64,000 nucleotides of DNA from Panagrolaimus kolymaensis (GCA_028622995.1 JAJQJQ010000023.1:186001-250000); one strand, 5' to 3'; positions 36,797 through 48,911 are shown, counted from the stretch's first letter. Notes: generated by a model from the sequence alone, not told the origin. Program-made: numbers and translations.

Positions 36797-37464
36797 AGCT
36801 CATCCAAATAATTGCAATACGAGGAAAATATTACATTTTTGTCAATTAATCTTCATGTTTCAAAAAATAATAATAAATAAATTCAAAAAAAGACCAATGT
36901 AATTAAATATTAAAAAAAATTATTAGAGCTTTTTAAATGAAAATTTTTTGTAGCTTTGAGTGTGATTGAGGCCGTTTGGAACTTTATAAAGCAAAACCAA
37001 ACTACAAAATTTGTAGGTTGAACTTTTTTCTTTTAAAAACCTGAGTTAACAGAAATTTTTTGTTTTGTTTTTGAGTTAAATTGAATTTTAAGAATTTTGA
37101 ATATTTTAATATTATAATTTTATTGTTTTGTTTTTATTTTTATATTTACTTTTCGCGGTTATAGACTGTGGCCACTTTCCAACACTCTGGTTCGACCAAT
37201 GATTCTTATATCAAAAAATGTGATAAAGAAAACAAATACAAAGATGCGAAGGTATATCAATATTAAAAACATTTTACCGCTTCATGTACGGCGTTCAAAA
37301 AAAGTGCTGCATTAAAAATAAGAAAATAATGTGTATTGTCGCCGGAGGGGGATATTTCCTTACCGACATTTAATTGAATAAATTTTAGACATACAAACAA
37401 GAAGCAGTAGCAAAAAAGAAAGTTTTATTGTAGAACAATAATTTAAAAAAGATACAAAACTTTG
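36797..37464. other. intergenic with a possible orphan exon
   Basis: At 37166-37251 a plus-strand stretch with acceptor TTATAG and donor GTATAT encodes VATFQHSGSTNDSYIKK and some lysine-rich residues, but no partner exon is visible. The rest is A/T runs. Confidence 0.3.
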
Positions 37465-37575
37465 TTATAAAATTAGTAATTTTATGACCCTCTTAACCTC
37501 TGGTAGCTCGATGTCTTCAATGTTTAATTTTATGCTTTCGAAAAGATCTTTAATTCCGTATATAAAAAGATAATA
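37465..37575 (-). pseudogene. relic of an LRR-membrane paralogue (C-terminal tail)
   Basis: On the minus strand YGIKDLFESIKLNIEDIELPEV aligns by eye with the cytosolic tail of the LRR proteins in this cluster (RHRIKEFYERTKSNIEHIKLQEY). No LRR or LRR C-cap sequence is left upstream, so it seems to be the end of a decayed or truncated copy. The match is short. Confidence 0.45.
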
Positions 37576-37728
37576 ACTGTAACAACATTCATCACATGTC
37601 GTAGAAAATCGCTTAAAAATACAAGAATTTGATTTCCAGTTATAAGCTATAAACCATGAAAATATCTTGCCATGATTCATGACCTAATCAATGAATAGGT
37701 TTGTAGATCAATAATTAAAAGAGAAATA

Positions 37729-37800
37729 AGCTCAAGTGTTTTTTGTTTAAACTTTAAAAAGGTCAAATGACAAAAAAAAGACTGAAAGTGATTCATTTTT
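37729..37800 (+). promoter_or_regulatory. conserved upstream block of LRR copy 1
   Basis: The block runs from AGCTCAAGTGTTTTTTGTTT through CTTTAAAAAGGTCAAATGAC to ACTGAAAGTGATTCATTTT. It ends 50 bp before the ATG. The same block sits 50-62 bp before the ATG of all six LRR genes (near 41381, 43181, 46651, 48966 and 51241), so it is a promoter or 5' UTR module that is copied or conserved with the genes. Confidence 0.7.
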
Positions 37801-37850
37801 ATTTTTTTGTTTGTATTAAATAATGCAACATTCAGTTAGTTGACTAAACA

Positions 37851-39331
37851 ATGAATTTAATTATTGAAATATTTTTTATTTTTGCTTTAAATTTTAATAT
37901 TGTTTCTTTTAAAGCATGCAGCCTTTCGGGTAAGATTGAATGAAGATGATTGCTTTACTCACATGCAAAACTTTTGTTAATCAATAATAATATTTAGACT
38001 CAGTATGTAAATACGATAATGGTACTCTTAATTGTTATGGAAATAAATCTAAAACAAATGAACTACAACCTTTTGAAGAAATTTTGCGAAGCAACCCAAA
38101 AATAAAGGAAGTTTGTTTAGAATCACCATGTGTTGCTGCTGGAGATTTGGATAGATTTGATTCATTAAAAACTTTGTTAATTATTGAGTACTCTGAAGAA
38201 CCAATTGAATTACAATTATTCGATGAAAATATTTTTACTCCAAAACTTGGTTCAGTTTTAGAAGTATTAACCTTTCATGGAAATTATTCATTTTCAATTT
38301 CTTCTTTCAAAAATTTAAAAAATCTTACTTCTCTTACAATTATACTTAATTTCAAACTTAAACCAATGCTTACAAAAGAATTTTTATCTGATTCATTATC
38401 AAATCTTAAAATTTTGGACATTACTTCTTCAGGTATTTCAAGATTCGATGGAGATATGTTTATTAATTTAAAGTTAGTTTTTTACGTTAATAGAAAGCTT
38501 TCAATTAAAAATTTAAATGTCTTTTTTAGAAGTCTTGAAACATTAGAAATATATGGAAACAATTTAACAGAATTTCCAAAAGGCATCGAATTTGTTCCAA
38601 GTTTAAATAAATTATATGTTGGAAATGATGGTTTTGGTTTTGTAATTTTGAAAAAGCCTTTCAAGACCATTCTTCCCAATTTAGAACATTTGGAATTCTT
38701 TTCTCTTTTATCGTTAAAATCTATTGGAAATTGCGCATTTTGTAATTTTCCCAATCTAAAAACGGTTTCGTTTGCATATTGTGGAAATCTGACATGGATT
38801 CATGAAAATGCTTTTGGAAGTTTATTACCAGAAAATGATGATCATTATTGGGGTCGAAAAGTGGAAAACCTAGAATCTTTTGACATTCAACTTTGCAATG
38901 TATCAGTTTTGCCAGAACCTTTATTAAATTGGTCAAAATTAAAACACATTTATTTGGGCGATAATAAATTTATTTGTAATTGTTCAAATGCTTGGTTGAT
39001 TGAAGATATTCAAAGTTCAAACCCAGTATTTTCTGATAGCCTTAAACGTCAATATGGCCGCGGACATAAATCTCAACTAACTTGTTATGGTCCCGAGCAT
39101 GTTAAAGGAAAACTTTTCAAAGAAATTTCTACCGAAGGATGCAAAGAAATGATTTGCGAAAAGGCAACAAAAACGGAAACATTTGGATTTTTTTCTGGAT
39201 TCTTTTTAGCAATATTTTTAATGATTGTTACTGTTACCATTATTATTTATCGACATCGGATTAAAGAATTTTATGAAAGAACAAAATCAAATATCGAACA
39301 TATCAAACTTCAAGAATATGGAGATTCATAA
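37851..39331 (+). CDS. LRR type I membrane protein, copy 1
   Basis: Exons 37851-37929, 37998-38472 and 38530-39331 give 452 codons (451 aa). It has a signal peptide (IEIFFIFALNFNIVSF), an N-terminal Cys cap (CSLS, VCKYDNGTLNCYG), about eight leucine-rich repeats, and an LRR C-terminal cap (FICNCSNAWLIEDI, CYGPEHVKGK, GCKEMICEK). One membrane span (FFSGFFLAIFLMIVTVTIII) and a ~30-residue cytosolic tail ending IKLQEYGDS follow. The second intron, 38473-38529, is 57 nt, in frame and stop-free, so an unspliced form would stay open. Surface receptor or adhesion role is inferred from the architecture. The upstream block 37729-37800 is shared with the other copies. Confidence 0.9.
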
Positions 39332-39465
39332 AATCACCCATTTTTATAATTAACATTATGTCTCTCTTTCTTTTTTCTTATGTTTGTTTTTAAAAAAATA
39401 AAGAAAATGCCTTCTTTTTTTTACTATTTTTTAATCAGAAAAAAAGAATGAAAAAAAATATATAA

Positions 39466-39522
39466 ATGATTCACTTCCAGTTTTTTTTGTCATTTGAGCC
39501 ATCAAACAAAAAACACTTGAAC
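39466..39522 (-). promoter_or_regulatory. orphan copy of the LRR upstream block
   Basis: On the minus strand this reads CAAGTGTTTTTTGTTTGATGGCTCAAATGACAAAA-like sequence and then CTGGAAGTGAATCATTT, matching the block before the LRR genes. Downstream (below 39466) there is no LRR start, only the 3' end of copy 1 at 39331. It is probably left from a lost paralogue. Confidence 0.65.
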
Positions 39523-39858
39523 TTGTTTTGCTTTGAAAGATGGATTACAAAACTTTGTATAAAGAGATTTGATTATGAATCATAGCATGAGAGTCGGTAA
39601 ATTTCAGCAATTTTTATAGCGGAGATATTTTTGTATTCAAGATAAATGTGGGATTAAGCACAATTTCAAAGCCTTAGAGGAATCGTTAGCACGCCGCGTT
39701 TAGGGATGTCATCATTTTTTCGAATTAAAATGCTTTATTGCTATGAATTTGAGGATGCAGTTTATTCTTTGGATTTTTTAAATTTAGCAAAAATTTATTT
39801 TATACATATGTATCATTTATTACAAAAATAAAAATTAAATATAATTGTGTTAGCAATA

Positions 39859-41319
39859 TTATGGATTGGTGTATTCTTGCAAATGAATATTCTCACTATT
39901 ATTCGACTGCTGTAATTTTTGATAAAATCCTTTAACACGGTTTCGAAAAATAATTAATGATATAAAAAGCATTACAAGCACGGTCGTTAAAGCTCCAGAA
40001 ATGAACCCAAAAATTTGTGATGTTGGTGTTTTTTCGCAAATCATTTCTTTACAACCTTCAGTTGAAATTTCTTTTAAAGGCTTTCCTTTAACATATTCAG
40101 GGCCATAACATTCTAGTTGGGATTTATGTCCATGACCTAATTGACGTTTAAAATTATCTGAAAATGCTGGATTCGAGCTTTGAATATCTTCAATCAACCA
40201 AGCATTGGAACAATTGCAAATAAATTTGTTTCTGCTCAAATAGATGTGTTTTAAATTGGGCCAATTCAATAAATGTTCAGATAATACGGAGACATTACAA
40301 TTTACAATGTTGAATGTTTCCAAATTTTCCACTTTATGACTACCCCAATATTTATTATTATAAACTAATGAGTCACCAAAAGCATTTTTATGAATCCATG
40401 TAAGATTTTCATTATTTGCTAAATTAAGAGTTTTGAGATTTGGAAAATTACAAAATGCGCAATCTTCAATGGCGACGATAGATTGAATATGGCTAAATTC
40501 TATGAATTCTAAATTCGGAAGAATAGCTGTAAAAGGTTTTTTTAAAATTTCTATTCCATTGTAACTGGCGTGTAAGTTTTTTAAACTTGAAATATATTGA
40601 ATTGCTTTTGGAAATTCTTTTATGGGATTAAAATTTAGTTTCAAAGTTTCCAGACTTCTATAAAGCGAAAAATTCTCCTTATTGTAAACTCCGAACGTAA
40701 AAACAAACTTTAAATTAATAAACATATCTCCATCGAAGCTTGAAATACCAGAAGAAGTAATGTCCAAAATTTTAAGATTTGATAATGAATCAGAAAAAAA
40801 ATCTTTGGAGAGCCTTGACTCAAGGTTAAAATTAGATAATAATGTAAGAGTTGTTAAATTTTTAAGGTGTTTGAAAGGCGACGAAGAAAATAAAAAATTT
40901 CCATTAAAAACTAGTTCCAATAAAGTAGAACCAAGTTTCGCGGTAAATATATTTTCATCTAAGTTGAGTACTGAAGCTCCAGATAATTCCATAATTTTTA
41001 AAGAATCAAATTTATCCAAATCGCCAGCTTTGAGACAAACAGAAGAATCTAAACTAAGCTTAGTTATTTTTGGATTATTTTTGAAGATTTCGGAAAATTT
41101 TGGAAGTTTATTTGATATATGATATCCACATTCTAAAGTTTCGTTATTTAATTTACATACATCATCTAAAAATCATTTAGTAGTGATAAAAAGCGAATTT
41201 TTATAGCTATGTTCCTCCACTTTAACTTATGGTTAAATATACTTACCGTAAAGGCCACATGCGTAACAAAAAATAAATTTAAAGGCAAAAATAAAAAATA
41301 TTTCATAAAACAAATTCAT
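39859..41319 (-). CDS. LRR type I membrane protein, copy 2
   Basis: Exons 41319-41247, 41165-40709 and 40657-39859 give 443 codons (442 aa). The architecture is that of copy 1: signal peptide (FYEIFFIFAFKFIFCYA), LRRs, Cys cap (FICNCSNAWLIEDI, GCKEMICEK), a membrane span (ALTTVLVMLFISLIIF) and a tail ending LQEYTNP. The second intron, 40708-40658, is 51 nt, in frame and free of stops, as in copy 1. It points at copy 1 tail to tail. The tail has an Asn/Ser-rich change (QQSNNSENIHLQEY) relative to the others. Confidence 0.9.
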
Positions 41320-41721
41320 TTAAAATAAATCAATTTTTACTAAATCGACTATTTTGCTTTTTTATCTAACAAAAAAATAAAATGATTCATTTTTCGTGTC
41401 ATTTGACCCATCAAATAAAAATAAAAAACGCTTGAGAGTGTTTGATTTCAATTAATTCTCACACAAAACTTTAAATAACTATTAATAAACTAAATCATTA
41501 TTAATCATTGCAAAAAATACTAATAACAAGAAATAAAAAACAAGACAATGATTTTAAATAAAATTTTGAATCAAGCTTTAAATGGATCAAAAATAACTAA
41601 TCGGAATTTTATATGACAGGTAACAATATTTTTTGTATTATTTATGGTTACAAAATAAATTTTTATAATGCTTTTTTATTTATAAAATAATAACATGAAA
41701 ATAAAATATTTAAAAGAAAAA

Positions 41722-42097
41722 TTATTGATCGCACAAGCCACCTCTTTGACAATATTTTAAAAATGCTTCATCTGAGCAACATTTCATACAACATTCGTCA
41801 ACTATTTCACCTAAAAATATTTATGAGACTCTTAAACTATAAAAAATTCTATTACCAAAATCAACAGTGTTGAGAGAAGTATTTGGGGAGCATAAACGAT
41901 TACGGCGAAGTATAATTGGCATATAATCGCAATGAAATGTTTCCTAGAATATTGTAGCTTGTTTTTTTTTGAACATGTAACTAATAAATTATTAAAATCA
42001 ATTAAAAAAGCAAACTTACGCATTCAGGAACCAATATGGCTTGTGAATAAAAAGCAAAAAAAACAAAAGTCAATTCAAAAAGAAAAAACCGGAGCAT
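41722..42097 (-). CDS. insulin-like peptide
   Basis: Three small exons, 42097-42020, 41943-41856 and 41810-41722, give 85 codons (84 aa) with all phases matching. Residues 1-20 form a signal peptide (RFFLFELTFVFFAF). The B-chain-like part has FHCDYMPIILRRNRLCS with Cys 12 residues apart. The A-chain is ECCMKCCSDEAFLKYC, an exact CC-x3-C-x8-C insulin signature, followed by an extra GLC Cys near the end. There is no obvious dibasic C-peptide, as in many nematode insulin-like peptides, which signal through the DAF-2 type receptor. The extra Cys pair (PEC, GLC) could form a further disulphide. Paralogue not assignable. Confidence 0.85.
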
Positions 42098-42470
42098 GGT
42101 TAAAATTTTGCTTCAAAACTTTTTTTCGATAAAATAATTTAATACGTCTAAAAAGTGGTCGTGTTAGCTTTTTGCTTTTGCTTTTAATTCATTTCTGACT
42201 TAAATTAAAAAAATAATCGCTTTGATCTTTTTAAAAGTGTTTTTATTATAAAAATTTTTAATATCCGATTTTTTTTTTGTGTTTAATTTTTTTTAAATTA
42301 GAAAACACTTTAAAAAAGTTTATTTATAAACAATGTTTCAAAAACAATAATTTTTTAAAAAGATGTTTTGATTCTCAAGCGCATGATCCATTTAAAATTA
42401 GCAACGTATGAACAAAATCTATTGAAAAAGAACAAAACACTCTCTTTTTTTTACAAACGCTTTTGTTTAG

Positions 42471-42574
42471 ATTCACATTACCCTCTTGCTGAATATGTAT
42501 GTTGTGACCGATGTTGTTCAGATGAATTTTTTGAAAACGCAGGGTACTGTAGTAAATTTATATGCCCTTCATAA
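42471..42574 (+). pseudogene. orphan insulin-like A-chain exon
   Basis: After a TTTTGTTTAG acceptor the frame reads SHYPLAEYVCCDRCCSDEFF, then ENAGYCSKFICPS and a stop. This is close to the A-chain of the insulin-like gene 400 bp away on the other strand (ECCMKCCSDEAF...). The last A-chain spacing is longer (10 rather than 8), and no signal peptide or B-chain exon in a compatible phase was found upstream. It is either a decayed duplicate or a gene whose 5' exons I have missed. Confidence 0.5.
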
Positions 42575-43306
42575 AAATTCATATTGTTACGATTGTTTAT
42601 CATATGAAACCATAATGTTTAAGCAAAGTAAAGCTTTATTTGTTGGAATAAAATAAATGCAAATTTTATTTTTTTGTCTTGCAATCTATAGTATATACAG
42701 TTAACCGTATAAATTTAGCTTAAAATGTATTCTTCTGTTCTCATTATATAGCAAAAAAATGAGTGAGTAAGTGATAAGTAAATTTTTGTTGGAGCACAAA
42801 AGAAAGAAAAAGCTCAGAAGAAGAGGAACAATAAAAGAGCAGTAGTGTAGTCAAAAAATCACGGCCCATGGGCTTTTTTTTGCGAGCTAGTTGTTCCTTT
42901 TATTTTCTCAAAGACTGCTTTTATTTTTTAAAAATGAAGTCATTGTTAATAAGAAGAACAGAAAAAAAAATTTTTCTTCGTGTACATCAAAAATATAAAT
43001 ATATAGATACATTTACCTGTAACAAATGGTTTGACCTCATGCAATTGTTTCTCCAAAAAGGATTGCATAATCTATCAATAAAAATGTCATTTACTTAGAA
43101 AATGAAATTTCTTGCCATGATTCATGTCTGACCTAATCAATAAATATTTAGTAATGTGATCAAAAATTAAATACAAAATAAGCTCAAGTGTTTTTTGTTT
43201 AAACTTTAAAAAGGTTCAAATTACAAAAAAAAACAAAGAATGAATCATTTTAGTTTTTTGTTTGTATTAAAAAAATGCAACATTTGGTTAGTTGGTTAAT
43301 TAAAAA

Positions 43307-44776
43307 ATGAATTTAGTTATTGGAATAATTTTTATTTTTGTTTTTAATTTAATTACAATTATTTCTTGTAAGGCATGCAACCTTTCAGGTATACATACTC
43401 AGTTGAAGGATCGAAAATTCGTTAATTTATAATTGATTTTTAGACTTAGTATGTAAATACAATAATGAAGAACTTACTTGTTATGGAAATCAATCAAAAA
43501 CAAACGAACTTCAATCTCTTGAAGAAATTTTTCAAAGCAGTCAAAAAATATCGATACTTCGTTTAGAATCACCATGTGTTTCTGCTGGATATTTGGATAG
43601 ATTTGATTCGTTAAAAATTTTGGATATTATTGAGTACTCTGAAGAACCAATTGAATTACAATTATTCGATGAAAATATACTTACTCCAAAGCTTGGTTCA
43701 ACTTTATTGAAATTAAGTTTTTATGGAAATTATTCATTTTCAAATTCTCCTTTTAAACATTTAAAAAATCTCACTTCTCTTACATTTATGTTTAATTTTA
43801 AACTAGAACCAATGCTTACAAAAGAATTTTTTTCTGAATCATTATCGAACCTCAAAAATTTGTCCATTACTCATTCTCGTATTTCAAGATTCGATGGAGA
43901 TATGTTTATTAATTTAAAGTTAGTTTTTGTATTAAAAATTAAATTTAAGAATAAGTGTTTTTCGAACCTTGTCATTAATTTTTGGTTTTTAGAAGTTTGG
44001 AAGACTTGGACATATATGCTAATGATTTAAAAGAATTTCCAAAAGCAATAAAATATATTCCAAGTTTAAAAAGTTTAGGAGCAGCCATTCAAGACAATCT
44101 TCAAAGTTTAAAATACCCATTTCCCGAAATTATGCGTAATTTAGAAGTCATAGATTTCGGTTTTATGTCATCGCTAAAATCCATTGGAAGCTGTGCATTT
44201 TGTAGTTTTCCAAATCTCAAAGATATATTTTTTGGAAATAGTACGAATCTTACTTGGATTCATGAAAATGCTTTTGGAGGTTTAAAAAGTGCCGATTCAG
44301 CGTATAAAGTAAAAAACTTACAATCATTTCACATTGAACATTGTAATGTATCGGTGTTGCCAGAACATTTATTAAATTGGTCCAAATTAAAACACATTTA
44401 TTTGGGCGATAATAACTTTATTTGCAATTGTTCCAATGCTTGGTTGATTGAAGATATTCAAAGCAAAAATCCAGTATTTTCTGAGAGCCTTAAAGGAATG
44501 TTAACTTATGGACATAAATCAAATTTAAAATGTTATGGTCCCGATCATGTAAAAGGGAAACTTTTAAAAGAAATTTCAACTGAAGGTTGCAAAGAAATGA
44601 TTTGTGAAAAAGAACCAACATCAAAAGCTTTATGGTTTTTTAATGGATTCTTTATGGCAGTACTTTTGGTGATTGTTACTACCATTATTCTATTCCGAAA
44701 AAAGGTTAAGAAGCTTTATGAAAGCACAAAATCAAATCTTGAACACATCAAACTTGAAGAGTATAGTGAATCATAA
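43307..44776 (+). CDS. LRR type I membrane protein, copy 3
   Basis: Exons 43307-43388, 43444-43918 and 43993-44776 give 447 codons (446 aa). It has a signal peptide (GIIFIFVFNLITIIS), LRRs, C-cap (FICNCSNAWLIEDI, CYGPDHVKGK, GCKEMICEK), a span (FFMAVLLVIVTTIILF) and a tail ending IKLEEYSES. Intron 2 (43919-43992) contains stops, which confirms the splice sites used for copies 1 and 2. Its upstream region resembles that of copy 1 over ~150 bp beyond the core block (43123-43250), so copies 1 and 3 look like the closest pair. Confidence 0.9.
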
Positions 44777-45117
44777 TTTTCAAAACATTCTAACCCATCA
44801 TTGTTTATTTGAATTTTATTTATGGTTTAATTTTACAATAAACAAAACTTTTTTTTATATGCCATCTTCTTAATCAAGGATATGGGTCTTTACAAATGAA
44901 AATTCTAAACACATAATGGTTTTATAAAGAAATATCAATGCTTTCATTTTCCAGCGTGAATCTGTAAGTTAATCTTCTGTTTATCAAGATGATTCATAAA
45001 TCAGAAACGGTAGTTTTTTTTGCTGGTATTAGTGAATTTACAACTTAATAAAAGAATGTTGGTATCGTTTTTATTACAAAATAAATTTAAAAATAAATTT
45101 AGATAAACTTGAGAAAA

Positions 45118-46594
45118 TTATGAATCAGTGTATTCTTGCAACGTGATATGCTCAATGTTTGATTGAAGACCTTCATAAAATTCTCGAACACGTTGTCGAA
45201 AAACAATTAATGTTCTAATGATCATAACAAGTACGGTTAACAAAATTCCAACAAAAATCCATAAAGCTTTTGAAGTTTTTTCACAAATCATTTCTTTGCA
45301 GCTTTCAATCGAAATCTCATTTAATAGTTTTCCTTTAGCATTCTCAGGACCATGACATTTTATATGGGGTGTATGAATATCGCTAGCAAACTGTTGGAGG
45401 TTATCAGAAAATGCCGGATTCAAACTTTTAATATCTTCAATCAACCAAGCATTTGAACAATTACAAATAAATTTGTTTTCAATCAAATGAATGTGTTTTA
45501 ATTTTGGCCAATTCAACAAACGTTCTGGCAAAACTGATACATTGCAACCTTGAATATCAAACGCTTCCATATTATCCAATTTATAACCCCAATGGTCATC
45601 ACTAAATGGTAATAATCCCCCAAAAGCATTTTCATGAATCCATGTAAGATTATAACTATAATTAAAATAAATGCTTTTGAGATTTGGAAAATTACAAAAT
45701 GCACAATTTTCAATCGACGTTAGAATTTGCATTCCCGTAAACCATATGGATTCTAAATTGTGTAAAATATGGGGAAACGGAGTTTTTAAAGTTTTAAGAT
45801 TTTCTTGATGGCCAGCTCCTAATATTTTTAAACTGGGAATATATTGGATGGCTTTTGGAAATTCTTTTAATTTATTTACATATATATCCAAGAATTCGAG
45901 ACTTCTGAAATAAGAAATGGGAAATTTAATAAGCCTCAAATTTTTCAAAAAATACTAAATTAAAAAACTAACATTAAATTAATAAACATATCTCCATCGA
46001 AACTTGAAATACCAGAATGAGTAATAGCCAAATTTTTGAGATTGGATAATGAAACAGAAAAAAATTCTTTGGAAAGTAAAGGTTCAATTTTAAAATTATG
46101 AATAAATCTGAGATTATTAAGGGTTTTTAAGTTTTTTAACGCTGAAATCGAAAAAGAAAAATTTCCATCAAATTTTAAATCAAATAAAGTTGAACCAAGT
46201 TTTGGAGTAAATATTTTTTCATCCAATAATTGCGTTGACCCTTTTAAAAATTTTAACGTTTTTAACGAATCAAATTTATCCAAATCTCCAGCTTCGAGAC
46301 AAACAGATTGTAGAAATAATTCTGTGATTTTGTGATAGTTTGGAGAAAACACATGAAAAGATGGAAGTTCATCTATGCTGTTGTCATGGCTTCCATTACA
46401 ATTAAGAGTATAATTATCCAATTTGCAAACTGAGTCTAAAAATTATTAATAATTTAATAATGTTTGCAAGCGCAACACTCCTGTTTAATACCAATCTCTA
46501 AATAGACATACTTACCCGAAATACTGCAGGCATTACAAAAAACATTAAATAAATTTAAAACAAAAATAAGAAATATTCCACGAACTAAACCCAT
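45118..46594 (-). CDS. LRR type I membrane protein, copy 4
   Basis: Exons 46594-46516, 46435-45973 and 45904-45118 give 443 codons (442 aa). The signal peptide is LVRGIFLIFVLNLFNVF. LRRs, C-cap (FICNCSNAWLIEDI, CHGPENAKGK, SCKEMICEK), a span (IFVGILLTVLVMIIRTLIVF) and a tail ending ITLQEYTDS follow. At the exon 2/3 junction the usual Lys codon is replaced (AAT TTA AT before the donor) but the frame is kept. Confidence 0.88.
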
Positions 46595-47457
46595 TTTTTA
46601 ATTAACTATAAAATGTTGCATTATTTAATCCAAACAAATAAATAAAATTAAACACTTCCAGCCTTTTTTTGTCATTTGAGCCATCAAACAAAAAACACTT
46701 GAGCTTATTTTGCTTACATTTATTGATGATTTACAAAATTGATTACGTTAAATCATGGCACCGGAATGAATTGTTGCTTACACCAAATTTTTTGGAACCA
46801 AAAAAAACTGCTGATTAGTTGTTTCTGGAAATTGTATTTGATAATTATTTTTTGAAGCAAAGAAAGTATCCAAAGGGACCATTTCAAATTTTGCTTACAT
46901 ACTTTCATAGAAATATTCTTTATCAATTTTATTTATTCACGAAGAAGTTGTTGTGTGTCGGAATTTTCTTTTGACCCTTTCCTATGCAATATTTGACATT
47001 CCACACGTGTAAACCCAAATCAGAATATAATAGAATTTTAAAGGAACTTTTAAATATGATTTGAAAAGTCTATCATCGGCGCGCAAAAATGATCCATCAC
47101 ACTCAATAGAAAATGTGAATTGCTTATTAGAATTTTTCATGAAGATCCTTTCTAGTAAAACAGGTTGTCATTTTTCCGTGTCAATTTACTTTTTCATTCA
47201 CAGAAAAAATGAAAGGAAAAAAAATTTACATAAAACTATCTTTCATGCGCAATCAAAAAAAGGAAAAGAAAAAATTTACATAAAATAGTTTGAGCATCAG
47301 CTTAGTTACAAAAATTGTTATCATTAAAGGTAGCTGTAACATTTACTTGGCGCGCCGAAGGTGCGCCTTTTTGTCTAGTATGCATTAAGAATGAGAAGGC
47401 TTAATATACTTTATTACAAAAAAAAGCATGTATTTACATAAAAAAAAATAGATTAAG
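46595..47457. other. intergenic with conserved upstream block and a GC-rich hairpin
   Basis: Contains the upstream block of copy 4 (46651-46705). At 47349-47367 is the isolated GC-rich hairpin GGCGCGCC-GAA-GGTGCGCC followed by TTTTT. No gene seen. Confidence 0.5.
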
Positions 47458-48911
47458 TTATGAATCGCTGTATTCTTGTAAAATAATATGTTCTATGTTT
47501 GATTGAAATCCTTCATAAAATGTTCTAACACGGTTACGAAAAATAATAAGAATTGAAAAAATCATTAAAATTGCAGTCATTAAGGATCCAACAAAAAACC
47601 ATAAAGCTTTTGATGTTGGTTCTTTTTCGCAAATCATTTCTTTGCATCCTTCGGTCGAAATTTCTTTTAAAAGTTTTCCTTTTACATGCTCAGGGCCATA
47701 ACATTCTAGTTGGGATTTATGACCTTTGTCATAGCGAACTTTGAGGTTATCAGAAAATGCAGGATTCTTGCTTTGAATATCTTCAATCAACCAAGCATTT
47801 GAACAATTACATATAAATTTATTTCCGCCCAAATTAATGTACTTTATTTTTGACCAATTTAACAAATGTTCGGGTAAAACCGAAACGTTGCACTTTTCAA
47901 TGTGGAACATTTCTAAATTTTCGACTTTATAACCATAATTCTCATCATTTTCTGGCAATAAGCCGCCAAAAGCATTTTCATGAATCCATGTTAGATTCCC
48001 ATTATCTCCCAAATAAATGCTTTTGAGATTGGGAAAATTACAAAAGGCACAATTTCCTATGGACGTAAGAGATGGAATAAACATAAACCATATTAATTCT
48101 AAATTGTGCAAAATTTTCCCAAATGGTTTTTTTAAAACTTGAAGATTATCAAAATGACCAGCTCCTAATTGTTTTAAACTTGGAATATGCTGAATCGCTT
48201 TTGGAAATTCTTTAATTGGGTTTACATATATGTCCAAAATTTCGAGACTTCTGGAAAAGATTTTTAAATGTTTACAGCTTTTTCAATAAATTTAAATTAA
48301 AAAACTTACTTTAAATTAATAAACATATCTCCATCGAATCTTGAAATACCAGAATGAGTTATTTGTAAATTTTTCAGATTTTTTAATGAATCAGAAAAAA
48401 ATTCTTTGGAAAGTAAAGGTTCAATTTTAAAATTAGATGTAAATGTGAGATTATTAAGTTTGACTAAATGCTTGAAAGGGGAATTTGAAAATGAATAATT
48501 ACCATCAAAATCTAATTTTAATAAAGATGAACCAAGTTTTCGAGTAAATAAATTTTCATCCAATACTTGCGTTGAACCATTCGAAACTTTTAAAATATTC
48601 AGAAAGTCAAATTTATCCAAATCTCCAGCTTCGAGACAAACAGATGTTAAATAAAGCGTTGTTATTTTTTGACTTTTTGGTAATACTTCTTCAAAAGGTT
48701 GAAGTTCATTTGTTCTTGATTGATTTCCATAACAAGTAAGGACTTCATTATTGTATTTACAAACTGAGTCTAAATATTATTATTGATCAACAAAAGTTTT
48801 GCGGGAGAATAAAGACAAGCTTTTATTCAATTACTTACCGGAAAGGCTGCATGCTTTACAAAAAACTGAATTAAAAATAAAAATAAAAACTATTCCAATA
48901 ACTAAATTCAT
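47458..48911 (-). CDS. LRR type I membrane protein, copy 5
   Basis: Exons 48911-48839, 48769-48310 and 48250-47458 give 442 codons (441 aa). It has a signal peptide (VIGIVFIFIFNSVFC), LRRs, C-cap (FICNCSNAWLIEDI, CYGPEHVKGK, GCKEMICEK), a span (FFVGSLMTAILMIFSILIIF) and a tail ending IILQEYSDS. The upstream block (48966-49034) is close to those of copies 1 and 3. Confidence 0.9.
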
